DNA of 64,000 nucleotides from Metarhizium brunneum (GCF_013426205.1 NC_089426.1:620001-684000); one strand, 5' to 3'; shown: positions 11,572 through 24,400, counted from the stretch's first letter. Numbers and translations: made by a program. Notes: generated from the letters alone by a model not told the origin.

Positions 11572-13468
11572 TGATGGAGGCAGGAAGAGGAACTAGACAA
11601 AATGTGTGGAATGTTGAGTTTCTCACGTGATCACGCGAAGGCAAACAGACTCGTGTGCGGATGAAAACGTATCCGCACTTTCTTCCATCTCCGGCCTTTT
11701 TGTTAGACCTCACAAGATTATCAGAAGTGACGTGATTTTGCTATCCTTGCCTTTGCATCTAGCCTTTCCATATAGAAAACCGATTGCCTGGGTCACGAAT
11801 GATGTCTGCGTGCAGTTCAAGGCGATGACTTCTTCAGCCCTTTAAAAAGTGCTAGGAGAGTTTTGCACAACTAGAGTTGCATAATTTTTAATGATTTATA
11901 ACTGAATTTAAAATGAAAGGAAATTCTCCTTGTAATACCTGCAGCATTAGCCCGACGCAAGCGCACTGATTGGTTACCGTTACCTGGTGGGGCCAAAAGA
12001 GGTGACCAGACCAGCTTAGTCAGCCCGGCTCAACACCATGAAAAGGGGACCACGATGCAAGTTAGCTAGAAAAAAGTCAACTATAAATAACATCCTTTTG
12101 AACCCGATGACTATCTCACGCGTAAGTCGGTAGGAGGAAGACCAAGAATGCCCCCAAGCAGAGTCTATTCCATCACTGCTTTTCTTTGTTCGAATTGAGT
12201 CTCTAAAAAGAGAAATATGCGTTATTGCTATATTCCTGATCGTAAGTACGGCTCTAAATGGTATCCCTCAGAACACCCTATCCTAGAGACGCCTTTTTGA
12301 TTGAGAAGCCACTGGTTATCACTTCCGGTGGGTGTGGAACGTCCATATCAGTGTACTCCGTATGCAGTCATCATGCAAACTTACACATGCATGCCTGGGG
12401 CGTAATTTCCGCAAAAACAATCGCCAATCATGTTGATGTAATCATTTCGGATGTCTGTTGAGGATGGATGCCCAAGTGCGCATTCCTCCACCCAGGACAA
12501 ATTGCTCACCAATACGACCATTAGTACTTCACACCCTCTCCTTGGTATTCATGAGACTTGTCATTTTGATAACTGAGGTTCTACATGCGGTAAAGGGATA
12601 GCCCCCGCCCTTAGGTTATGTAGTGTTATGTGAATGGTGTAACGGGTCAAGCCGCTTGAACGGCGGTTGCGTCTCCTGTCATCAATTCATCAGGATGTCA
12701 AGTTCATTATAGAATCTTTTCGGCGGATTATTGGAAATATACAAGACATTTTATAAGCCTTTGTTTTCTTCTTTTAGGGACTAGTTAGGTGAATCAACTC
12801 GCCAGAGGCCTTTCACAAATAGCACAAGTGTAGGAGGCGTGCTGTTGTATTGCCAGAGAATCCCACATGAGGATCGGCGTCCCAAGTTTTTAAATACCGC
12901 AATATTGCCTTTTAAAAATAACATGGTCTTGCACCAGTAGAGTACTTATGTATGAGCTGCTCGTTTAGGCTCGTATTTATCAACCACACATCAATGGAGG
13001 TGTCCTCGAGTAGGAGTTGGGCAGCAATCGTCGTTTTGGCGTCGAACCAAAAGTCTTTATTGGAGACTTATTTTAGTCTCGGGCCGTTCCTATAATACCC
13101 CGCATGGTCTTGTGTGTGTGTGTGTGTGTGCGTCGCGTCAGATATCTGGTCGTCTACGTGTCATGTAGTACATGCCCCCAACCGTTGATGGACAACGAAA
13201 GGGGGTCGAGGTCGGGCACACGGAATCTTGTTTTAGTCCTTATTACTCAACATGATATTGACGGAATAGCGTTCGGGGCTTAGCCTGCGGCTTCCATGAA
13301 TGGCTATCGCAATCAGGCCCAACGGTACGCGGCTCATGTGACAGTAGCCCAACTTGGCGTCAACCTTTGCTTGCTCAAGCTTATATTCAGTTAATCCGCA
13401 GTCATTTTCACCACTAAACACTCAACACAACTTACATCGTGTGGTCCGTGTGGTGTTCTGTACACGAT
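11572..13468. other. Gene-poor region with microsatellite
   Basis: About 1.9 kb with no plausible coding region. Parts near 11860-11940 are AT-rich. It contains one TACTCCGTA at 12354 and a (TG)10 run at 13111. Presumably it holds the 3' end of the macro-domain transcript and the promoter of the NLR gene. Confidence 0.55.
13111..13130. repeat. (TG)10 microsatellite
   Basis: Ten uninterrupted TG dinucleotides, about 340 bp upstream of the NLR start codon. Such runs mutate quickly and could be polymorphic between isolates. Confidence 0.95.
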
Positions 13469-16400
13469 ATGATGGCTCTTGCACGTCCTCGACTGGACAA
13501 CTCCGAATATACTGTGGGATGGATTGCTGCGCTGCCGCATGAAAGGACTGCTGTTAGGGCAATGCTCGATGAGACGCATGCTTCACCACAGTACAGGCAC
13601 GAAAAAGACGACAATATATACGTCTTGGGGTCTGTTCGTTGCGAAATTGGCCAACATTATGTGGTCATTGCCGGCCTCCCATCAGGCCAATGTGGGAACA
13701 CTGCGGCCACGACAGCCGCGGTTCAAATGCTCTCCACCTTTCCGGCAATCAAATTTGGACTCATGGTTGGTATCGGTGGTGGCATCTGGAGCGAAAAGAA
13801 TGACATCCGGCTGGGGGACGTTGTGGTTAGTAATCCGGATGGCAGCTTTGGGGGCGTGAAGCAATACGACTCTGGAAAATCTACTGTTGATGGTTTCCAA
13901 CATTCTGGATGGCTCAAACCGCCACCTCGAATTCTACTCAATGCTATAACCGAGCTCCAAAGTAAACACGGCATGGAAAGGAGCATGATACCCGACATAC
14001 TCCGAGACATGCACAGGAAGCACCCATTAATGCAACAGTCGCGAACAGGGCCAGGTTTCGTCCATCAAGGCACCAGCAACGACCGGCTATTTCGCTCCGA
14101 CTACCATCATCAAAGAAAAGATGAAAATTGCCACGCGTGTGACAAGACGGGGGAAATAGCACGCAAAGAGCGTCCAGACTGTGATCCATTTATTCACTAC
14201 GGCACCATCGCCTCAGGAGACAAGATCATCAAGGACCCACAAACTCGAGATCATCTAGCACAGGATTGTCTCTGTTTCGAAACAGAAGCTGCTGGGTTGA
14301 TGAACGACTTCCCTTGTCTCGTTATCCGTGGAATCTCTGACTATTGCGACTCGCACAAGAACGATGAGTGGCAGAAGTATGCAGCAGCTACGGCGGCCGC
14401 ATATGCCAAGGAGCTTCTTCTTATCATAGACCCGGCAGATGTGAATAAAGCAACAAGAGCAAGAGATGGTATGCGTCAGATCTGCACAAAGTTGTCCCAG
14501 TTTCATATTGTACACGAGATGAGTTAAGGGTACTTTTAGAAACATTCTAACATGCATGACACAATGTAGTCGCAAGAAAACTTGACCAAGTGACGCGCGC
14601 ACAAGAGCAAGTAACAGAAGAAATCCGACAAGGTATGACCTATTCACATCTATCAGAAGAAGAAAAAGCGCTCTATTACTGAGCAATTATACACCCTCAT
14701 ATATTCCGTTGACAACATCACAATCCAATGCTAATATAACAACCTATCCTGAGCTTCTGCAGGGCAGGAGAGAAAGGACCGGGATGATATTCTCGAATGG
14801 ATCACCCACATTGACTACGGTCACCAATATAGCGCCATCCTCAAGAAAAGATTGGAGGGTACAGGGCAATGGCTGCTAGACTCAACCGAATTTAAAAATT
14901 GGCTGGAAAGCAAAGGAGAGACACTATTCTGTTCCGGAATTCCGGGGGCAGGCAAGACTGTCCTCTCTGCTATTGTGATTGATCATCTATGCGGGAAGTT
15001 TGGACAGGATTCAAGCATCGGCATCGCGTGGTTGTTCTGTGAATATGATCGACATGATGAGCAAACGTTAGAGCACCTCCTTTTAAGTCTTTTAAAGCAG
15101 CTACTAAAGCAACAAACTACTTTACCAAACTGTGTTACGGAGCTCTACGAGTTGCATCAAAGGCGGACAACGCGGCCCTCGATCAATGACATTGTGAAGT
15201 TACTACAGTCTTCCACGGCCACTCTTTCCAGAATTTTTGTTATTGTTGACGCTCTCGACGAATGCCAAACTACAGGGGGATGCCAAATGGACTTCATATC
15301 TGTATTATTCACCTTCAAGGACGTGGTCAAGGCGAACATATTTGCAACGTCTCGGCATATTGACAGGATACAGAAAAGGTTTCGTGGATGTATCTCGCTA
15401 GAGGTCAAAGCAAAAGCCGAGGATATAAGAATGTATTTGAGAGGACAGAAGAGACGATTCACGCAGGGTTTGGTGAACGACGAACTCCAGGCTCGGATTG
15501 AATCAAAAGTGATCCAAGCCTCCGAAAGCATGTACGTAACCTTGCGCGATTCGGCCTGGCTGAATTATAACTTGCTAAGTGGTCTACAGGTTCTTGCTAG
15601 CGGCCTTTCACATGAATAGGCTGGTTGAATTAAAAACAAGGCAGGATATAATCAACTTTCTAGAAAGTATTCAAGAGAGCGGCCTCGACGCTGCTTACAA
15701 AAAGACGATAGAGACGATTGAGAATCAGGACCAGAACAGCGTGAGCCTTGCAAAACGGATCTTAGCCTGGACCGTTTACGCCGAAAGGTCATTTTCGATC
15801 GAGGAGCTTCGGCATGTGCTCGCAGTAAGGGCAGGCACCAAACAGTTCAACCCGGACTATATGCCATGTGCCACTGACCTCTTGTCGGTCTGCGCCGGCT
15901 TAGTTACATACAATAACCAAAGGGGATTTTTTCGTTTAGTCCATTACACAACGCTTGAGTTTTTTCGGCAGACAAGGCCAGATTGGCTGCAAGATATGCA
16001 AGCTGATCTCGCGGAAACCTGTCTTACCTATCTGTTGTATGACTGCTTCCGAGTCGGCTCCTGCAGGGCGGATCAAGTTTTCGAGGCCGAGTTCGATTTC
16101 TATAAATATGCCGCAGCAAGCTGGGCTCGTCACGCTGGCATTGACAGGTCCTCGGGGGCAAGTTTGGCGAGGAAAGAAAAGACTCAACTCCTCCTTGATG
16201 AATTCCTGGCAACTGACCCCTTGCCGCCCAGTTTTCTCTATTGGCTGTTCCGACTTAAAGAATGCATTATACACGATATCGATAACTTTCCATCAGAAGA
16301 TTCTTATTGGGGAATCTCAGGCCTGGTCTTCTCTCCACTTAATTGGCTAAGCAATACGACCTTTGCAACATCTTGTCGGCGCAAGCGTTTTACGTGGAGT

Positions 16401-18367
16401 TCTGACAAGATGACATTCGCAGTTTTGCATGCTTTGATTACAGCATCGCTTGAAAGAGCCAGGCTAGTGTTGGCGCCTTGCCCACATCCCGAACATTGGC
16501 ACAATCTCTTCAGTTCAGCATTTGAGGACCGCCCTCCTCTATGCTTGGACGACGGGGCCCTCGGCTGCAAGAAAAGCTGTACCCCTGAGGCAGTCGAGAA
16601 CTTGAAACGTTGGAACAAAAAGATTTTCGAGTTTCTTTTTCAAGCCGTGGATGAAGATGGGCTTACTAAGAAGGCAGGGCGACAAAAATCTCCCCCAGAG
16701 CAAAGTCGAGATATGTTCTCTCGGGATACATGCTCTCAAGGGTTTTCTAGACGTCGGTTGCTTCACCACAAATTCTCTATAATAGAGAAGCCGGATGTTT
16801 CCTCTTTACCGACAGACCCGCATGTCGAGACCCGAGACTTTACCGAGTGGTTGCCGCTTTTCGAGAATCATGACGCGCCGCAAAGGTGTCTCGAAGAGAT
16901 TGCGAATCTGACAGTCATTCTTCTCCTGAAAGCTAAAGCTGGCTTTAAAGAGTGGACAAAAGAAGAGGAGGAATTATTCCGGCGCTTACTATTGAAACCG
17001 GTACATAAATACCAAGAATACCAGTATATTCCAGTGGATTTTCTAGACCAGGACCCCGTGCTCTTAGATGTCATACATCTTGGGTGCGATGCTCTTGATT
17101 TCTTGGTTCGGAGCGGTGTGGATGTAAACGAACAGTTTAGGCGGCATCCATCAGGGACAGCATTGGTAGCTGCAGTTGTTCACGATCTCGAGAGTAAGGC
17201 ACCATGTGTAGAATACCTCCTAAAGCATGGTGCAGATTCCAATCAGCAAACGAATGGGAGGGAATACGGCTCTGCTTTAATTGCAGCATGCGCACTCGGG
17301 AGGATGGATGCTCTTAATCTTTTATTACAGCAGCCCAATATCGGGGTTAATATGGAGATCAAGTTTGACTTATACGGAACTGCCCTCATTGCAGCATGCG
17401 CAAAAGGTAACATTGATGCTTTACATCTTCTATTACAACAGCCTAATGTGGAGGTCGCTATGAGGACAGAATTCGGCGAATATGGAACGGCCTTCATGCA
17501 GCATGCGCAAACGGTAGAATGGATGCTCTACATCTTCTATTACAACAGCCTTATGTGGATGTCAATATGGCGACACAATTCGGCCGCTATAGAACAGCTC
17601 TTATTGCAGCATGTTCAAATACTAGATTGGTTCTAGGTGAAAACGAGACTACGGCAACGACTGTCAAATACCTCCTTGAGAAAGGTGCGCATGTCAATCA
17701 TTCAATAATTGGAGAGGCTCGTGCCAAATACGTCACAGCCCTTGCCGCTGCTGTACATGGTGGGAACCCACGGATAGTACAGATTCTTCTAAATTCTGGC
17801 GCCATAGCCGACGAGAGGGTCAAAAGTGATATGCCTAGTGACTCGTCGACGGCACGCCGTCGATGGGATTGTTTGCGGTTCCAGGTGTCCCACCCAAACA
17901 CAGAAGGGACAGAACTCGTACGCACATGCATGGACAAAGAATTCATTGATCAATGCACTTTAGCAGCGCAGCAACTAAGTATGGCAATTATTTACTCTCT
18001 GTTAGAAGTGGACGCATCATGGGCAGACGAGTATATACCTCAAGCTCTCTATTATCTCTGCGCTTTCAGCAGCCGATGGATGGAGTCGCTGGACCGATTT
18101 GCAGCGGCCCAAATAACACTGCAACAATTCGGATTTGGCGGCAAAGATCTTGACGGGAAAATGCTATTATTCCTTCAAAGTGAGCTAAGCGAGAGCTTTC
18201 AAAAATGGAACCAGGTGGTAGCCCGTTTAAAAGAGCTGATATTGGAGTTTGAGGAAGGCAAAATACCTTCACCGCAGATCCAGACCGATGACTTTGACTC
18301 TGATTTCGATATGCTACCGTATTCGGATATATCAGACGAGATATCTTCAGCTCCTGAGGAAGGGTGA
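13469..18367 (+). pseudogene. PNP-NACHT-ankyrin NLR-like gene interrupted by a one-base deletion
   Basis: Large fungal NOD-like receptor. The N-terminus is a nucleoside-phosphorylase-like (PNP_UDP) domain, residues ~10-320: GWIAALPHERTAVRAML, LMVGIGGG, and FETEAAGLMNDFPCLVIRGISDYCDSHK, including the Asp of the nucleoside site. A NACHT NTPase follows, with Walker A GIPGAGKT (~residue 415) and Walker B FVIVDALDE (~515), then a helical region and C-terminal ankyrin repeats. Inferred exons: 13469-14468, 14570-14632, 14763-15531 and 15590 onward. In the ankyrin array one T is missing near 17496; the frame then ends at 17636 (about 1292 residues), while the homologous frame continues to 18367. It may be a true truncated allele, a pseudogene or a sequencing error. 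Such proteins are thought to act in non-self recognition. A plausible shorter product would keep PNP, NACHT and three repeats. Confidence 0.88.
17265..17590 (+). repeat. Tandem 108-nt ankyrin repeats, one copy 107 nt
   Basis: Repeat units begin at tyrosine codons at 17265, 17373, 17481 and 17588. The spacing is 108, 108 and 107 nt, so the third unit is one base short. Units share the core ALIAAC..G..DAL.LLLQQP. The high DNA similarity suggests recent duplication or gene conversion. The short unit is the one that breaks the reading frame. Confidence 0.9.
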
Positions 18368-18427
18368 ATGCCACCACCACGACGGACCGGGACCGATAAC
18401 TTTGACTCCGATATCGATATGCTATCC
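18283..18427 (+). repeat. Duplicated acidic tail sequence spanning the NLR stop
   Basis: A segment of about 37 nt at 18283 (encoding TDDFDSDFDMLPY) recurs at 18391 with few changes (TDNFDSDIDMLSL). The copies are 108 nt apart and in the same frame, separated by the TGA at 18365. The second copy ends at a TAA. Confidence 0.85.
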
Positions 18428-19392
18428 CTTTAACTGCGTTAAGACGTCAGCGAAGTCTCTTACGGGGATAATGCCCCATAAGAACTAAGATTTATTTAAG
18501 TATATACATGTACACTCATTTTTTTGCAATGAGAAAAGTATTATTAATTATTCTTAATACATGACATGGTAGCGTTTTGACCCTAAATAGGTAAAGACTC
18601 AAGAGACCCGATAAGGGTAGTACTCTGGAGTAAATACGAAGGCGGCACCTTAACACAGTCAAAGGATCATAGCCTAGACGAGGGGTATACAGTAGTTTAT
18701 GGTCTATCCTGAAGGCGTACAAGACAGGGATGATTATACGCAGCATAGACAGCTTCTCCGAATGCTTGCCAAAGAGTGATCACGACACGCGACGACTTAG
18801 TCGGCTTAGTCATTGTCGTCGCTTATCGCGGCGTGGCATGGGTTAGGGGTAAGCTGTCGCCCCAACAGAATGCAGCAGCAAGAACGGAAGCAGGAGCTTC
18901 GGGGCAGGGTCGAACAGCGAGCGTTGCCCCTTCCTCGCCGCAATTCGACGGGTCTCCGAGAATAGCGCCGGTGGAGCCACTCGCCCAGCCAGCTGGCAGC
19001 CAATGTGGAAAGAGAGTGCCAGGGGAGCTCCACGTTGGCAGGCGGGCGGCGACGGCCCCAATGGAAAAAAAGCAGAAGCTCTGGTCCGCCGCGTCCTGCG
19101 AAGTCGCTCCAACCAGGAAGCTCGTTTCGCCGTGCTCCGGAAAGGAAATTCCCTCGAGGCCATCTGTTGAAGCCATCGTCATCTACATCCTCCACCACCG
19201 CTAGTCCTTCTGTTGAACCAGCCCCGTGCTGATTTTATTTGTCTCTTGCTCTTGTCCGCTCCTGCTTGTCCAATTCCAATTGTGACGACTAGCATTGGCG
19301 GCTCAGAGTCAAAGCAGCTCTTGTGTGTTGCATTTGGATTTATCTCCTCCAGCCTCAACCCTCAACAAATATCCACATACAACGCAGACACC
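18368..19392. other. Intergenic, PDHB promoter side
   Basis: No credible gene. Frames of 106-142 codons overlap on both strands at 18776-19204, a sign of chance open frames in GC-rich DNA. The part before 19393 should hold the promoter and 5' leader of the pyruvate dehydrogenase gene. Apart from the decayed tail repeat, the first part appears to be plain 3' flank. Confidence 0.5.
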
Positions 19393-20682
19393 ATGTCCCG
19401 TATTCTCCGACCGGCCGCCCGCCTGGCGCTCTCATCACGAGCTGCTGCCATCAAGACTCCCGCCGCTGCCGCCTTCACCCAGACCCCCCGAGCCGTAACC
19501 ACTCCTGTCTTCTTCGGCGCTCAACAGAGCAGGAAATATGCGGAGGGAGCCGGCGTCAAGGAATATACTGTCCGCGAGGCTCTGAACGAGGCCCTCGCTG
19601 AGGAACTGGAGTCCAACCCCAAGGTTTTCATCCTGGGTGAGGAAGTTGCGCAGTACAATGGTGCCTACAAGGTCACCAAGGGTCTTTTGGATCGTTTCGG
19701 CGACAAACGTGTCATCGACACCCCCATCACCGAGTCCGGTTTCTGCGGACTCGCCATTGGAGCTGCTCTAAGCGGCCTGCACCCTGTTGTAAGTAACCTG
19801 CTGTTGTTCTTCATTGATCTTTGACCCAGTTTGCTATGCGCAGCTCCAGCGCGGATCGATTTTACACTATGAAATGTTGGCGTTGCTAGTGTTGATACTT
19901 GAGCTAATTCCGAATCGTGACAGTGCGAGTTCATGACCTTCAACTTCGCCATGCAGGCCATCGATCAGATCGTCAACTCTGCCGGAAAGACTCTTTACAT
20001 GTCCGGCGGTATCCAGCCGTGCAACATCACCTTCCGTGGTCCCAATGGCTTTGCCGCTGGTGTTGCCGCTCAGCACTCCCAGGACTACTCCGCCTGGTAT
20101 GGCAGCGTCCCTGGCCTCAAGGTTGTCTCCCCCTGGAGCGCCGAGGATGCCAAGGGTCTTCTCAAGGCTGCTATCCGCGATCCCAACCCCGTCGTCGTCC
20201 TCGAAAACGAACTCATGTACGGCCAGTCCTTCCCCATGTCCGAGGCCGCCCAGAAAGATGATTTCGTGCTGCCCTTCGGTAAGGCCAAGGTAGAGCGTGC
20301 CGGAAAGGATCTCACCATCGTCTCTCTCTCCCGGTGTGTTGGTCAGTCTCTGGTCGCCGCCGAGAACCTGAAGAAGAATTATGGCATCGAGGCTGAGGTC
20401 ATCAACCTGCGTTCCGTCAAGCCTCTCGACATTGAAACCATTGTCAAGTCCGTCAAGAAGACCCACCGTCTTCTCTCCGTTGAGTCCGGCTTCCCCCACT
20501 ACGGTGTTGGCGCCGAGATTCTTGCCCTGACTATGGAGTACGCTTTTGACTACCTTGATGCTCCTGCTCAGCGAGTCACTGGCGCCGACGTGCCCACTCC
20601 TTACGCCCAGAAGCTCGAGGAAATGAGCTTCCCTACTGAGAAGGTCATCGAGGATTACGCCGCCAAGCTGTTGCGAGTCTAA
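19393..20682 (+). CDS. PDB1: Pyruvate dehydrogenase E1 component subunit beta, mitochondrial
   Basis: Beta subunit of the E1 enzyme of the mitochondrial pyruvate dehydrogenase complex, which decarboxylates pyruvate with thiamine diphosphate. 384 residues in two exons, 19393-19788 and 19924-20682. The intron is 135 nt and joins LHPV to [15 protein letters not shown], a highly conserved sequence. The N-terminus ([19 protein letters not shown]) is Arg- and Ala-rich without acidic residues, fitting a mitochondrial presequence. Conserved blocks include [42 protein letters not shown] and the C-terminal [12 protein letters not shown]. Length matches the yeast and animal orthologues. Ribosome start context is CACC before ATG. 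Single-copy housekeeping gene. Confidence 0.97.
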
Positions 20683-21427
20683 GAGGCTGGCTTACACAAC
20701 TTTGGAAATGCATCAAGGTTGAGAAAACTGACGCGCGAGAGGCGAAGGGGCTTCTGAAGCAGCAGTGGCGTGAGGCTGAGCTGCAGCTTTGGAGCGGAAC
20801 AGCAGCATTATCATAATTACGTGCTGCAGAAGAGCGCGGACAGGAATTATAGCGCGCTTTAAAAATATCTTTATTTTATAGACGGACTTGGGGAAGGGGA
20901 CCTGTACTTGTAATCTGTTTCGTCATGTATACACCCTCTGCCTTGCATTCGTCTTTGCTCATCGCTGGTGAAATCGAACTGCAAATATTGTGACTAGTCC
21001 ACTCGGTGATTTTCGAAATTGATTGCCTACTGTGAGCCTGGAGATAAACTACCAGAGCTGATTGCTGCTGTGAATTTGTCTCGTGTTCCGTTTGTGTTGA
21101 TTGTTGATCCGCCCCCGGCCATTGCAGAAAGGAGCTTGGGCTACAATGGGAGGCAAAAAGTACCTACCCTAAGTGTACCTGCCTAGGTAGGTAGCTACCG
21201 CGCTCCATAATATAATATCAATGATACTACCAGAAAGCATATTAGTGTCTGGTATACTTTTCGTTGAGCAAATAGATTCTGCCACTGACTGTACGGAGTA
21301 GTGAGCAGAACAAGTCGGTGCGATATCAGCCCCACTTCACCCACACATGTGGGGCATGCCCAACTGGCAATGACAAGATCGAGTGTAGCCATCTTCACGA
21401 GCCAACCTCACCATCATCATAGTCAGC
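20683..21427. other. Intergenic, PDHB 3' flank and SKI2 promoter
   Basis: No gene seen. It contains a TACCTACC/CCTAGGTAGGTA cluster near 21160-21200 and one TACGGAGTA at 21292, about 130 bp upstream of the SKI2 start. Confidence 0.55.
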
Positions 21428-24400
21428 ATGGCCGGAATCGATGCCCTCCTGCGCGAGCAGGAGGACGGAACGTCCCTGTCCGGAAACGCACAAGGCCTGG
21501 ATTCAGAGGCCCTCAAGCGTCACCTGGAAGACAAATTTCTGACACCTTCACGCGAGTTCTCAAGCGAATGGCTCAATCTTTTGCAGCAACGATGGGATTT
21601 TGAAACTGAGTACACCTCCCTATTTAAACTGGCACCCACTCAGACTCGTACTGTGACGAGGTTCCAACGCCATGGGCTGGAGGGTAGAGTCACTGGCTAC
21701 AAGAACGTCACACTACCTTCAAATAGTGCCACGGCCAAGAACTCAACTAGCTTGCTTCGAAAACCGGCCAACCGAGCCGACTTTGTTCGTGGAGCCGCCG
21801 GGTTCTTTCCTTTTGCTCCCGGTGGGCTTGAAGGTATTGAAGCCACAGCCGCGCTCGAGGATCAGGTTCACGCAGGAGGGATTGAAGAAGGCGCGAAAGC
21901 CAATAAGCTTGACAGGGTTATCCAACTAGGCGAAGGGGGTTTACTACAGATAGCCCCAGGTCTGGATCGAGGCATCGATTTCAGCAAGAAGAAGAATGCT
22001 CCTGATGAAGAGGCGGCCAGCGCCGTTCAGGAGGCTTTGGAAGAGGAGCCCGAAAACGCTGGGTCGGTGGATGAGACAGAAGGGGATTCCCCCGATGAGA
22101 CGCCGGCAGATGCATCCGATGCAGGGGAAGATGAAGACGACATCGATGATATCCTTCCTATCGAATTCCCGGCTCTGGAGCCTCATGGTGTGCTGGCAGC
22201 ATCGAGTGCCCGTAAGGCTGGCCGTGAATGGGCACACATGGTAGATATCCGACAAGGGATGCCGAACTTTCGAGAATTGGTACCTGACATGGCTAGAGAG
22301 TGGCCATTCGAGCTGGACACTTTTCAGAAGGAGGCTGTTTACCATCTCGAGAACGGCGATTCCGTCTTCGTCGCTGCCCATACATCAGCAGGCAAAACAG
22401 TTGTCGCTGAGTATGCCATTGCTTTGGCTGCGAAGCACATGACGAAAGCCATCTACACATCACCCATCAAGGCATTGAGTAACCAGAAGTTTCGAGATTT
22501 TCGACAGACGTTCGATGAGGTCGGCATTCTCACCGGTGACGTTCAGATTAATCCCGAGGCTAGCTGCCTGATTATGACGACCGAGATTCTACGAAGTATG
22601 CTTTACCGCGGAGCCGACCTGATTCGTGACGTTGAATTTGTAATTTTCGACGAAGTTCACTATGTGAATGATTTTGAGCGAGGGGTGGTTTGGGAAGAGG
22701 TCATTATTATGCTGCCAGAGCATGTTACGCTTATTCTGTTGTCGGCCACTGTTCCAAATACGTATGAATTTGCGTCATGGGTTGGCCGCACAAAGCAAAA
22801 GGACATTTATGTCATTTCGACTTCCAAACGCCCTGTTCCTCTCGAGCATTATCTCTGGGCGGGCAAGGACGTCCACAAAATCGTCGACTCAGACAAGAAG
22901 TTTATTGAAAAGGGATGGAAAGATGCACACGGAGCCGTACAGGGCAAGGAGACGCAAAGACCATCAGAGACTACAGTGGCCATGAGAGGAGGCAACTCCC
23001 GAGGCGGACAACGTGGTGGCCAACAGCGTGGAGGACCTCAACAGCGCGGTGGACGAGGAGGTGGCCAACAAAGAGGCGGAAATCAGCAAAGAGGCCGCGG
23101 AGGGCCACCTCGTGCCAGCCATGCCCCTGGCCACATGGGCCGTGGAGGTCGTGCTGGTGGCATGACTTCTGCTGCGCAAGACAAAAATCTTTGGGTACAC
23201 CTCGTTCAGTTCTTGCGAAAGAAGTCTCTCCTGCCAGCTTGTATCTTTGTCTTTTCCAAGAAGAGATGTGAGCAAAATGCGGATGCTTTGAGCAATCAAG
23301 ACTTCTGCACCGCCCAGGAGAAGAGTCACATTCACATGGTTATCGAAAAGTCTATTGCACGATTAAAACCCGAAGACAGACAGTTACCCCAGATTATTAG
23401 GTTGAGAGAACTGCTGAGCAGGGGCATAGCGGTGCATCACGGCGGATTACTACCAATCGTCAAGGAATTGGTGGAGATACTGTTCGCCCAGACCCTGGTG
23501 AAGGTGCTTTTTGCTACCGAGACATTTGCCATGGGTCTGAACCTGCCCACCAGAACTGTCGTCTTCTCGGGCTACAGAAAACATGATGGACACTCATTCC
23601 GCAATCTGCTCCCTGGCGAGTATACTCAAATGGCCGGTCGAGCCGGTCGCCGTGGTCTGGACACGGTTGGATCAGTCATCATTGTTCCACCAGGGAGTGC
23701 TGACGACGTACCGCCTGCCGCTGAGCTCCGCAACATGATACTGGGAGAGCCGTCTAAGCTACGGTCTCAGTTCCGTCTTACCTACAACATGATCCTCAAC
23801 TTGCTCCGGGTCGAAGCGTTAAAGATTGAGGAGATGATTAAGCGCAGCTTCTCAGAGCACGCCACTCAGGCACTGCTTCCTGAACACGAAAAGGATGTCA
23901 AGCTCGCACAAGCTGATCTGGCCAAGGTCAAGAGAGAGTCCTGCAAGATTTGTGACACCGCTATGGACGAATGTCACCAGGCTGCCCAAGACTTTAAGCA
24001 GCTTACTCTTGAACTGTATAAAGGTCTCCTCCGAATCACATTTGGGCGTAGAATGTTTAGTCAACAGCGTCTCATTGTATTTAACTGGGAGGGTGTTCGG
24101 ACAGTTGGCATCTTGCTGTCAGAAGGCATGAGTCCGAAGGGTACCCTGGATGACCCTATCCTTCATGTCTGCGCTATCAAACCACTGAGGGAAAGACGAG
24201 ATGCAACAGACCAATTACCCTTCATCCCTGCTTTCCGCAGATACTTGCACAAACTGCCTCAGGGCAAGAGGCGCTTGCAGATTAAGACTCTGCACGTGCC
24301 ACTGAGCGATGTGGAGTGCTTGACCAAATGGGTTCTCAAGGGCACAATTCCAGAAATCTTCAAGGGTGGTGAAGCTGGTCAACAAGCCATGGAGAAACTA

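Noticed and set aside
18776..19204. Open frames of 106-142 codons on both strands
   Set aside because: They overlap in four phases in GC-rich promoter DNA of PDHB, with no family resemblance.
21160..21200. CCTAGGTAGGTA cluster upstream of SKI2 as a binding site
   Set aside because: Only one cluster and no established meaning; noted under the intergenic entry but not claimed.
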